Part shown: one piece after another, positions 27,485 to 36,200 of the stretch | Layout of the letters: the number at the start of each line of letters is the position of its first letter | How positions within the stretch are numbered: position 1 is the first letter of the stretch | Source of the DNA: Parabacteroides gordonii MS-1 = DSM 23371 | GTDB taxonomy: Bacteria; Bacteroidota; Bacteroidia; Bacteroidales; Tannerellaceae | Direction: 5' to 3' | DNA: 64,000 bases | Assembly (NCBI RefSeq): GCF_000969825.1 | Contig: NZ_KQ033919.1 | Span: 3,856,749-3,920,748 of the forward strand | Position numbers and translations under genes: made by a program | Notes under the pieces: model-generated | What the model saw: only the letters and a program-made list of their open reading frames with translations | What the model was told of the DNA's origin: nothing | Databases searched by the model: none

Positions 27485-29554
27485 ATGGAGAATTCATATA
27501 AATACTTTAAACGCGACATTAGTTGGCTCTCTTTCAACTACCGGGTTTTGCTGGAAGCAGAAGATGATACGCTGCCTGTTTATGAGCGGATTAAATTCTT
27601 GTCTATCTATTCTTCCAATCTGGAAGAATTTTACGAAATACGTGTGGCCGAGCATCGCGGAGTGATCATGAAAAAGAATTACACCGAAGAAAGCGGTGCC
27701 GAGGCCGAAGAAGTGTTGACCGAGATAACCAATGAAGTAAACCGCCAGCAACGTGAATATTACCGGATCTTTTCCGAAAAGATATTGCCCGAACTGCACC
27801 GGCAGAATATTTACTTGTATCAGGATAGCGACCCCGAACCTTTCCACGAAGAGTTCGTTCATAACTTCTTTAATGAAGAGGTCTTTCCTTTTCTTTCGCC
27901 TGTTATGATACAGGCGGGGGATATCCGCACCTTTATCCGCGACCGCCGTTTGTACCTGGTGATCCGTATGGTCAAGAAGAGCAAACGTAAACCGGAGGAG
28001 GGACAGGCGCCCGAATATCATTATGCCATGATGAAGATACCCTATGCCAAGGTGCCCCGTTTTATCGAGTTGCCGGAGCATGAAGGAAAGTTCTATATCA
28101 TGTTTATCGATGATATTATCCGTGCCAATCTGGCAAATATATTCCCCGGATACATTATCGACAGTTGTTACAGCATTAAGATTTCTCGCGATGCCGATAT
28201 TTACCTGGAGAACGAAAAGGGGAATATCGTGGAAAGTATCCGCAAGAAAGTAAAGAAACGGAAGATCGGCGACCTGAGCCGTTTCATGTACGACCGGGCT
28301 ATGCCGGACGATTTCCTGGCCTTTATCTGCGATGCGTTCGGTATTACCGGTGACGACCTGGTGGTCGGTGGCCGTTATCTGAATCTGCAAGACCTGGCCA
28401 AACTGCCTAACCCGAAAGGGAAAGAGCTGGAGCAGCAGATACCTTCTCCTATGCGTATTCCTTATCTGGATGAGAAAGGCTCCGTGTTCCGTGCGGTGAA
28501 GAAGAAAGATATCATGCTGCACTTCCCTTATCAGTCGTTCGATTACCTGATCCGTTTCCTGATGGAGGCGGCTTTCGATCCGAAGGTGGATGAGATAAAG
28601 ATCACCCAATACCGGGTGGCGGAGAATTCGGCAGTGATCAATACGTTGGTCAGTGCGGCGCAGAACGGGAAGAAAGTGACGGTATTCGTGGAACTGAAAG
28701 CCCGTTTCGATGAAGAAAACAATATGAGTACCGCCGAGCGGATGGAGCAGGCGGGCATACGTATTATATATAGTATCCCCGGATTGAAGGTACACGCCAA
28801 AGTAGCTGTTATTATCCGGAAAGACTCGGAGGACGGTAATAAACGCCGTGACTTTGCGTATCTGAGTACCGGCAATTTCAATGAAAAGACAGCCCGCGTC
28901 TATTCGGACATGGCGTTGTTGACATGCAATGATGAGATCATAACCGATATAAATAAAGTCTTTGCCGTGCTGGAAGGGAAGTTGACCGGGCCAACCTTCC
29001 GTCACCTGTTGGTTGCCCGCTTCAATATGGTGCCCGAACTGATCCGTATGATTCATCGTGAGATCGAGCATGTAGAGCAGGGACGCAAGGGACGGATCGT
29101 ATTGAAGATGAACGGCCTGCACGACCAGAATATGATCAACGAACTCTATCATGCCAGCGAATGTGGCGTGGAGATCGATCTGATCGTCCGCGGTATTTGC
29201 TGCTTGGTGCCCGATCAGCCTTACAGTGCCAATATACGGATTACCCGTATTGTGGATATGTTTCTGGAGCATTCCCGTATCTGGTACTTCTATAATGACG
29301 GTAAGGAAGACCTTTACCTGACGTCGGCCGACTGGATGCGCCGTAATCTGAACCGCCGTATCGAGACGGCCTTCCCGATACTGGTGCCGGAGATCAAACA
29401 GGAAGTCATCGACATCCTCAAGATACAGATGCGCGATAACGTGAAGGCCTGCCAGATCGACGGACAGCTGCATAACAACTTTAAGCGGGATGATTCCTCC
29501 GTAAAGGTTCGTTCGCAGTTGGCAATCTATGAGTACCTGAAAAACAAATCGTGA
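27485..29554 (+). CDS. ppk1: polyphosphate kinase 1
   Basis: 689 residues, the normal PPK1 size. It reversibly polymerises the gamma-phosphate of ATP into polyphosphate. N domain: RDISWLSFNYRVL..SNLEEFYEIRVA. Head domain: about 100-310. Catalytic domains: the phospho-acceptor His437 in GLKVHAKVAVI, LSTGNFNEKTARVYSD, and IDLIVRGICCLVP. The C-terminal SADWMRRNLNRRIETAFP segment is typical. It is divergent from the phosphodiesterase gene, and a coiled-coil protein gene follows 10 bases downstream. Confidence 0.96.
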   Translation: MENSYKYFKRDISWLSFNYRVLLEAEDDTLPVYERIKFLSIYSSNLEEFYEIRVAEHRGVIMKKNYTEESGAEAEEVLTEITNEVNRQQREYYRIFSEKILPELHRQNIYLYQDSDPEPFHEEFVHNFFNEEVFPFLSPVMIQAGDIRTFIRDRRLYLVIRMVKKSKRKPEEGQAPEYHYAMMKIPYAKVPRFIELPEHEGKFYIMFIDDIIRANLANIFPGYIIDSCYSIKISRDADIYLENEKGNIVESIRKKVKKRKIGDLSRFMYDRAMPDDFLAFICDAFGITGDDLVVGGRYLNLQDLAKLPNPKGKELEQQIPSPMRIPYLDEKGSVFRAVKKKDIMLHFPYQSFDYLIRFLMEAAFDPKVDEIKITQYRVAENSAVINTLVSAAQNGKKVTVFVELKARFDEENNMSTAERMEQAGIRIIYSIPGLKVHAKVAVIIRKDSEDGNKRRDFAYLSTGNFNEKTARVYSDMALLTCNDEIITDINKVFAVLEGKLTGPTFRHLLVARFNMVPELIRMIHREIEHVEQGRKGRIVLKMNGLHDQNMINELYHASECGVEIDLIVRGICCLVPDQPYSANIRITRIVDMFLEHSRIWYFYNDGKEDLYLTSADWMRRNLNRRIETAFPILVPEIKQEVIDILKIQMRDNVKACQIDGQLHNNFKRDDSSVKVRSQLAIYEYLKNKS

Positions 29555-29564
29555 ATGAACTGAT

Positions 29565-30242
29565 ATGGATAATCCTTCTTCCCTGACCTTTTTCCTTTTC
29601 TGCTTTTGCTGGGTAGCCCTGATAGCTGGTGCGGTGCTGGGCTACATTATCGGCATCCGGATGGCACGCAATAAGGAGCGCCACCGGCTGGTAAAGGAAA
29701 AGATCAGGAAGAATAAGGTGGCCATTTATCACTACCAGAAGGAAAAGTATGATTATATCGAGCAGATCAATCGTCTCGAAGAAGAGCTGCATAACCTGAC
29801 TTCAGAATCCGAGCTCTACAAGGAACGCGTCGCCGACCTGGAATATTACCAACGGAAAGTTCGTGAGAGCGAACAGATCATCGAACGCCTTTCGTCCGAA
29901 ACGGCAGATACCCTGCGTCTTCCCCCCGATGCTTTCTCTCTGCTGATGCAACTGAAGAAAGACCCCGTGCGCACCAACCTGACCAAACAGGAATGGACGG
30001 AGTTGTTGCATACCACCGACCTTCTCTTTAACAACTTCCTCACGGAGCTGAAGGAGAAATCAGGCATCACTCGGCACGAAGAAGAGATCTGCTGCCTGAT
30101 TAAATGGAACTTTTCCCGTAAGGATCAAATGGCTGTCTTCAATAATACCACCGACGCCCTGACCAAGTCGAAGAGCCGTCTGAAGAAACGCTTGCAACTG
30201 GATGAAAAGACGGATTTGGATCAGTTTATTCGTCTTTATTAA
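29565..30242 (+). CDS. membrane-anchored coiled-coil protein of unknown function
   Basis: 225 residues. An N-terminal membrane segment (FFLFCFCWVALIAGAVLGYIIGI) is followed by a basic stretch and a long coiled coil (about 40-120). A C-terminal helical domain ends KSKSRLKKRLQLDEKTDLDQFIRLY, resembling the C terminus of tetratricopeptide-linked transcriptional regulators in Bacteroidales (weak). Ten bases separate it from ppk1, so co-transcription is likely. The 190 bases that follow contain no gene. Confidence 0.65.
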   Translation: MDNPSSLTFFLFCFCWVALIAGAVLGYIIGIRMARNKERHRLVKEKIRKNKVAIYHYQKEKYDYIEQINRLEEELHNLTSESELYKERVADLEYYQRKVRESEQIIERLSSETADTLRLPPDAFSLLMQLKKDPVRTNLTKQEWTELLHTTDLLFNNFLTELKEKSGITRHEEEICCLIKWNFSRKDQMAVFNNTTDALTKSKSRLKKRLQLDEKTDLDQFIRLY

Positions 30243-30432
30243 TAGATCTGTCCGTGCAGAATGTCCTGCCAAATACGTAAAATACTATTTTCAGCGAAGC
30301 TATAGTGTTGGCTTTTATTGGTTTATGTCTGTCCTCGTTTGTCCGGCAGTAATCTTTCTCCCTTTCCCTTTTCTCCCGTACATTTGTCGGAGTAAATAAT
30401 TAACTCTGATAATACACAAACAAATAATGCTT

Positions 30433-31440
30433 ATGAGAACACAGCATCTATTCACCCTTTTTTTGTTAGGACTCCTTACATTAGCCGGTTGCAATACATC
30501 TATTGTCGAGAAACGGGCAACGGGACTGCCTTATGAAGTCCTGGTGGTAATGACTAAGGAAGTTAACGACAGTGAGGTCGGCGAGCTGGTAAGAGCCCAG
30601 CTGAATACCCCGGTTGCGGGACTTCCCCAGATCGAACCTTCCATGCGTATTACTTACGCTCCGGTCGAAACCTTCAACGGTTTGTTAAGGTACGTCCGCA
30701 ACATTCTCCTTGTAGATATAGATCCGGCAAAATATACAACGGTATCTATGAAAACCAGCAAAGACGAGTGGGCTACCAACCAGGAGGTAATAAAGCTAAA
30801 TGCCCCTTCAACAGAAGAACTGGTAACTTATCTCCTTTTCCACGATTCCGATATTGTTAATCAGTTTTCCAAAGTAGAAAGAGAACGCCGTGTGGCTATC
30901 CTGAAAAAGGATTACAGCCAACTGGCAATGGAAAAAGTAAACGAGAAGTTTGATATCCAGCTCTATGCCCCGAATGATATGACCTATTACAAAGATACGA
31001 CCGACTTCCTTTGGGTTTCCAACAATGCCAAGACCGGGCGCGTGGACTTACTGGTTTATTCTTTCCCTTATACGGATGAGAATACATTCACCGAAGATTA
31101 TCTGGTAGCCAAACGCGACTCCGTTCTGAAAGTGAACCTTCCCGGTGCTTTCCCGGATTCGTACATGGCGACAGAAAGACGTGCCGCACTCTCTTACGAA
31201 CCGATAACCCTCGATAATCAGTATTGCGGAGTCTTGCGCGGACTATGGAAGATGGTGGGGGATAAGATGGGTGGCCCGTTCGTCAGCCATGCTTTCCTGG
31301 ATGAGAGGAGTCAGCGCATTGTTGTGACGGAAGGCCTTGTTTTCGCTCCCGAAACAACGAAACGAAACCTGATACGTAAGATCGAAGCGGCTCTTTATAC
31401 GGTGAATATCCCTAAACCGCTGGTAGTCCAGGCGTATTGA
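30433..31440 (+). CDS. DUF4837-like lipoprotein
   Basis: 335 residues. MRTQHLFTLFLLGLLTLAGC is a type II signal peptide with lipobox LAGC. The mature part, with LPYEVLVVMTKEVN, DEWATNQEVIKL, GDKMGGPFVSHAFLDE and VFAPETTKRNLIRK segments, matches the DUF4837 family common in Bacteroidales. Function is unknown. An ATG at 30427 is also in frame, and the choice changes only two residues. Confidence 0.8.
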   Translation: MRTQHLFTLFLLGLLTLAGCNTSIVEKRATGLPYEVLVVMTKEVNDSEVGELVRAQLNTPVAGLPQIEPSMRITYAPVETFNGLLRYVRNILLVDIDPAKYTTVSMKTSKDEWATNQEVIKLNAPSTEELVTYLLFHDSDIVNQFSKVERERRVAILKKDYSQLAMEKVNEKFDIQLYAPNDMTYYKDTTDFLWVSNNAKTGRVDLLVYSFPYTDENTFTEDYLVAKRDSVLKVNLPGAFPDSYMATERRAALSYEPITLDNQYCGVLRGLWKMVGDKMGGPFVSHAFLDERSQRIVVTEGLVFAPETTKRNLIRKIEAALYTVNIPKPLVVQAY

Positions 31441-31517
31441 CTATACGAATACTAAGCCGATAGGTCTGCACTATTAAGCTCTTTTCTCCGGACAATTAAG
31501 CATCCAAGTCCGCACTT

Positions 31518-31620
31518 TTGTAAAAGTAAGGCTTGCCTTACGTATATGTAATAGTGGCCTTTCTTTTATGTAATGCTCGCTTTGCATTTATGTAAAGTCT
31601 GCCTTCCTTTATTCAAAGTA
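31518..31620. repeat. degenerate 22-bp tandem repeats between the DUF4837 and RsmF-like genes
   Basis: TATGTAA-centred units start at 31546, 31568 and 31590 (exact 22-base steps). Each is followed by a GC-richer ending (GTGGCCTTTC, GCTCGCTTTGC, GTCTGCCTTCC). A weaker copy (TTGTAA) is near 31518 and another (TTCAAA) near 31612. The 237-base gap has no other feature. Confidence 0.45.
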
Positions 31621-31677
31621 GGGAGGAAAATGCTTAATAGTAAGGAGGAAGATCCTTAGATGTAACGACCTTCCTGC

Positions 31678-33066
31678 TTAGCTCTCGGGATATAAGACCA
31701 CTTTGTCCGGCAGATAACCGCTGCGGATACGCCATTCCTGGGGATAGAGGTTATTAGCCCGGTTGCCCAGATGCTTGACAAATCCCAGCGGGAAGCCGTT
31801 GTAGCAGACCAGTACATAGCCTTTCTTTGTCTCTTCGGGCAAGAGTAAAACCTCTTTTTTCAGGTACTTGACAGCATCTTCCCAGTTGATTTCAACGGTG
31901 GTGAAGGCTTCTCTGTTCAGTGACGTACTCATTGCCAGCGAATGTGCCGGGAGGATATCTTTCCCTTTTATCTCGCCGACGCGGATTCCGGCTGTGACGA
32001 TCCGGCACTGGCCTGCAATCAGTTGCCATGTTTCCTGATGGGCTGATGGGATGGCCTGTATCGTGTCGTTGATCAGTTCGAAGCGGAACTTGCCGGCTTC
32101 CTCTATCCAGTCGTTTACCACGGAAGGGAGGACGGGCGCCGCTTTCCCTCTCTCTTTCTTGCTTTTATTCCGGGGACGGATCTCTTCTGTCTCACCCGGT
32201 GCTTTGCGCAGGGCGGCGAGGAAGAAACCTTCCCCTTTGGTTTTATGGGGGAAGAAGCGGTATACCGGATGGTCGTGGCGGAGTGCGCCTGTGATCTGCC
32301 ATTCTTCTTTCACGGGGATGGTCAGGGCTTCGGCTCCCAATTCTTCTATAATATAATGGATATTGTCCTCGTCTTCTTCCGTATTGTACGTGCAGGTGCT
32401 GTAAATAAGCAGGCCACCGGGTTTCAGAGCATCCCATATATCGTGGATGATGCGTCGCTGGCGGGCGGCACAAAGGTTGACGTTCGCCACGCTCCACTCG
32501 CCGGTGCTGTCGGTATCTTTGCGGAACATTCCTTCGCCGGAACAGGGCACGTCGGTGACGATCACATCAAACAGATGGGTGAGGCGGCCGATCTCTTCGG
32601 GATCATTATTGATTACGATGTTGTTCGGATTGCCCCATTTGGTGATGTTCTCAGCCAGGATATTACTGCGGCTGCGGATCACTTCGTTGCTGACCAACAG
32701 GCTACCTTCGGGCAAGGTACTTAACAGATGGGTGGATTTTCCGCCCGGTGCGGCACACAGGTCGAGGCATCTGACGGGCTCCGTAACGAAGTTGCGGATG
32801 GCTTGTTCGAGGAACATCGAAGAGGCTTCTTGCACATAATAAGCTCCGGCATGGAACAGTGGATCGAAGGTGAACGACAGGCGCTCGGGTAAATAATAAC
32901 CTGTATCGCTCCAGCCTACGGGAGATGTCTCCGGAGCTTTCGTCCCTTTTTCTTGGTTGATACGGATACTTACGGGAACATCCGCTTGCAATGCGGCTTC
33001 CAGTTTCTCATATTCGTCGCCTAACAAGGCACGGGTGCGTGTGATAAAATCGATAGGAAGTGCCAT
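31678..33066 (-). CDS. 16S rRNA (cytosine-C5) methyltransferase, RsmF/NOL1-NOP2-Sun family
   Basis: 462 residues from MALPIDFITRTRALLG. SAM motif I is LDLCAAPGGKST (about 106-117). Motif IV is TDVPCSGEGMFRKD with the release Cys, and motif VI is IYSTCTYNTEEDED with the catalytic Cys. A C-terminal PUA-like/RsmF extension (about 290-462) is present. It methylates C5 of a cytosine in 16S rRNA. The start at 33066 is preferred because the promoter at 33085-33115 (minus) lies upstream of it, which excludes the in-frame codon at 33165. The gene borders the prophage. Confidence 0.9.
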   Translation of the reverse strand: MALPIDFITRTRALLGDEYEKLEAALQADVPVSIRINQEKGTKAPETSPVGWSDTGYYLPERLSFTFDPLFHAGAYYVQEASSMFLEQAIRNFVTEPVRCLDLCAAPGGKSTHLLSTLPEGSLLVSNEVIRSRSNILAENITKWGNPNNIVINNDPEEIGRLTHLFDVIVTDVPCSGEGMFRKDTDSTGEWSVANVNLCAARQRRIIHDIWDALKPGGLLIYSTCTYNTEEDEDNIHYIIEELGAEALTIPVKEEWQITGALRHDHPVYRFFPHKTKGEGFFLAALRKAPGETEEIRPRNKSKKERGKAAPVLPSVVNDWIEEAGKFRFELINDTIQAIPSAHQETWQLIAGQCRIVTAGIRVGEIKGKDILPAHSLAMSTSLNREAFTTVEINWEDAVKYLKKEVLLLPEETKKGYVLVCYNGFPLGFVKHLGNRANNLYPQEWRIRSGYLPDKVVLYPES

Positions 33067-33084
33067 CTTATTCTGTTTGTTTGG

Positions 33085-33115
33085 CGCAAAAGTACTAATT
33101 ATGATAGATAGGTAC
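33085..33115 (-). promoter_or_regulatory. promoter of the RsmF-like gene (TTG, 20 bases, TACTTTTG)
   Basis: On the minus strand a -7 element TACTTTTG (33085-33092) is preceded at a 20-base spacing by TTG. Both elements and the spacing fit the Bacteroidales consensus. It shows that the host promoter is intact left of the prophage junction. Confidence 0.6.
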
Positions 33116-33191
33116 AAGGAGAATGTAAAATAATGAATATCAGCGTGTAAATGAAGTAGTTGCAAATATCGTAATCGAGCCGATCCGACGA

Positions 33192-33200
33192 AAAAGAACG
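33192..33200. other. candidate attL core (AAAAGAACG)
   Basis: This 9-mer recurs in direct orientation at 62594-62602. The flanking 13 bases toward higher coordinates also partly match (17 of 22 aligned positions overall). A chance match of 9 bases in these AT-rich intervals is not unlikely, so the call is tentative. TTGCAAA at 33160-33166 and 62647-62653 is an alternative. Confidence 0.3.
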
Positions 33201-33238
33201 AGAATAAAGAACAAAGTCAAAGAACGAAATTAAAGAAC
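33193..33238 (+). repeat. four AAAGAAC repeats at exact 13-bp spacing before the integrase ATG
   Basis: AAAGAAC starts at 33193, 33206, 33219 and 33232, each exactly 13 bases apart. The last one ends four bases before the ATG at 33243. Possible roles are integrase arm-type sites, an operator for integrase autoregulation, or host-factor sites. All are inference. Confidence 0.7.
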
Positions 33239-33242
33239 AACG

Positions 33243-36200
33243 ATGGGACAGCAGATATTTATTAATGAAATGTCGGCAACGTTTAATTTACGTAAGCCGA
33301 AAGCAAATAAACCAACAAATGTATATCTGGTATGCAGAGTACAAGGTAAGCAAGTAAAGTTATCTACTGGCATAAAAGTGTACCCAGAACACTGGAATAA
33401 GAGTAAACAGGAAGCATATATAAGTTTCCGTTTATCAGAACTGGACAACAGAAACAACGAGATTGCAAATAATAAAATAAATGAACTGAAAGCTTATTTT
33501 TCTGAATACAAGAAGTACCTTTGTGACAATCCCGATAAGCTGGATAGTTGCCTTGAAATACTAAAGGGTAGAATTTATAAAGATAACACTAGTAGACGTA
33601 TGATAAAAACACAGGATATATCAGCTACAACAAGAATGCAACATATTATTGTAGAACGAATAGATATTGAAGATAGTAGTAAAACAGAACAAACTAGGGC
33701 AATTAAGAGGCTCGCTTCGTTTCTTAAAGAAAATAAAATATCTGATAGTTGGGATAATATGAATTGTGATACATTGAATAAGTTCCAGAATTATTTAATA
33801 TCAGAGAATAAAAGTCCTAATACAATAAGAAATTATTTTGCTCATATTCAAACCTTATTAAGGTTGGCAAATAAACGTGCGGATATTCCTTTTAAATGGT
33901 CTGATAGTAACATAGATAGCTTTGACGTTATAAAAGATAAAACTAATAAGACTAAGAGGAATGAAAAGAAAGTAGCTTTGACAATAGAACAAGTAAAAGA
34001 TATATATAACTATACTCTTAAAGGAAGAAACGCTACTAAAGAAACTGAAATAAAAGATATGTTTGTATTACAGTGTCTAGTAGGTCAACGCATATCTGAT
34101 ATGTCAAAGTTCTTAAATGGAGAATATGAATTAGATACTGAACATAATACTATCTCCATTATACAACAGAAAACAGGTGAACTGGCTATTATACCATTAT
34201 TTGATGAAGCTAAAGAGATATTAGCTAAATATAAAGATGGTTTAAAATATCCAGAAATATTAGAAAGAAAAGGTTCACCAACATATAATAGGGCTATAAA
34301 AGCAATATGTAAAGATGTTGGACTTAATGAAGAAATAGAATATCAAGAACAAAAGGGAGCTAATGTAGGAATACTTAAAGCACCTTTGTGCGCCCGTAAA
34401 GGTTGCATCGTAAACATCTCTTTGGCAAGAGATTAGGAAAGTGTTCTTTGAAAATAACCTATCATCAGCCGACTTATCTGTTTTCGGGAAAACTTAACCG
34501 AGCAGGGAGTGTAGCATGTCGGAAAAGTCATAAGTCAGTTAGTTACCAAACTGCGACTGAATGGCGAGATGAAAAGATAGATATGAGGATAAAGTCCGAA
34601 TTGATTAAACGATAGTCCGAGTGGTTCCCCTTTAGGCTATGGCGTAAGGTAACTATCAATCGCCATATCGTGATACTACTTCAGTGTATAGGTATGAATG
34701 TAGCAAGAACTTATCACGACACAACCGCAGTAAGCGAGTGAAGGACGGAAGTCGTATCCGACAATCTATCATGCCAACAGTTACGATGTAATAAACGGGG
34801 ATTACCTATCCCGAAGTGCCGAAAGGCTATTAGGTTTGACCTATGAAAATTCGGAGTGGTAACGGAGCTTCCATAGTAGTCCGAGCAAGGTAACGCCTTG
34901 TACATGGCGAAGGGAAGCAGCTAATTATTAATACAATTAACGGAAAATGTGAGAGACATTATGAGAAGTCCAGAAAGAGTATTAAACAGTCTATCAGAAC
35001 ACAGTAAGGATGTAAGCTACAAGTTTGAACGTCTTTACAGAATTTTGTTCAATGAGGAAATGTTCTATGTTGCCTATCAGCACATCTACGCCAAAGAGGG
35101 CAACATGACTAAAGGTTCGGACGGTCAGACCATTGACAACATGAGCCTGAAACGAATTGAAAAGTTGATTGATACGTTAAAAGATGAAACGTACCAGCCC
35201 CAACCGTCAAAGAGGGTGTACATACCGAAGAAAAACGGTAAGAAAAGACCTCTTGGCGTACCGACTTTCAATGACAAGTTAATACAAGAAGTAGTAAGAA
35301 TGGTATTGGAAGCCATATACGAGGGAAATTTTGAATACACCTCGCATGGGTTTCGACCCAATCGAAGCTGCCATACTGCATTAACTCACATCCAAAAGGA
35401 GTTTAGCGGTGCAAAGTGGTTTGTAGAGGGAGATATAAAAGGTTTCTTTGATAATATAAGCCATGATGTATTAATAAACATACTCAAGGAGCGCATTGCG
35501 GACGAACGCTTCATACGCTTAGTACGCAAGTTTTTGAAAGCGGGATATATCGAAGAATGGCAATTCCACAATACTTACAGTGGCACACCGCAAGGGGGTA
35601 TCATCAGCCCGATATTGGCTAATATATACCTTGACAAGCTGGATAAGTATATAAAGGAATACATAGCCAAATTCGATAAAGGGAAGAAACGAAAATTCAG
35701 TAGAGAAAGTTTGGACTTCGGCAATGCAAGAAAACGTATTGTGCGAAGATTGAAGTCCGTAAAAGACGAAAGGCAAAGGGTAAAGCTAATCCTTGAACTG
35801 AAAGCAATAGAACAAGGACGGGCTAAATATCCCAATGGCGAAGAAATGGATGCCGATTACAGGAGAATGAAATATGCGAGATATGCAGATGATTTTCTCG
35901 TGGGAATTATCGGAAGTAAGCAAGATGCGCAACAGATAAAGGGAGATATTAAAAACTTCCTTGCTGATAAACTGGCATTGGAACTGTCTGATGAAAAGAC
36001 ACTTGTCACCCATACCGAAAGACCTGCCAAGTTTCTCGGATATGAAATTACTGTAAGAAAGTCCAACGACCAAAGACGTGATAAACGGGGTAGATTAAGA
36101 AGAACCTATGGTAAAAGGGTCTGCTTGAATGTCAGTATGGAAACTGTCCGTAAAAAACTGTTCGATTGGGGAGTCTTGGAAATGACAAACCGTAACGGAA

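Noticed and set aside
27494-29473. A 659-codon ORF on the minus strand
   Set aside because: It is antisense to ppk1, which has all catalytic motifs. The reverse protein is a codon-bias shadow.
31518-31620. A CRISPR array
   Set aside because: The repeats are short and degenerate, there are no unique spacers of even length, and no cas genes are in the window.
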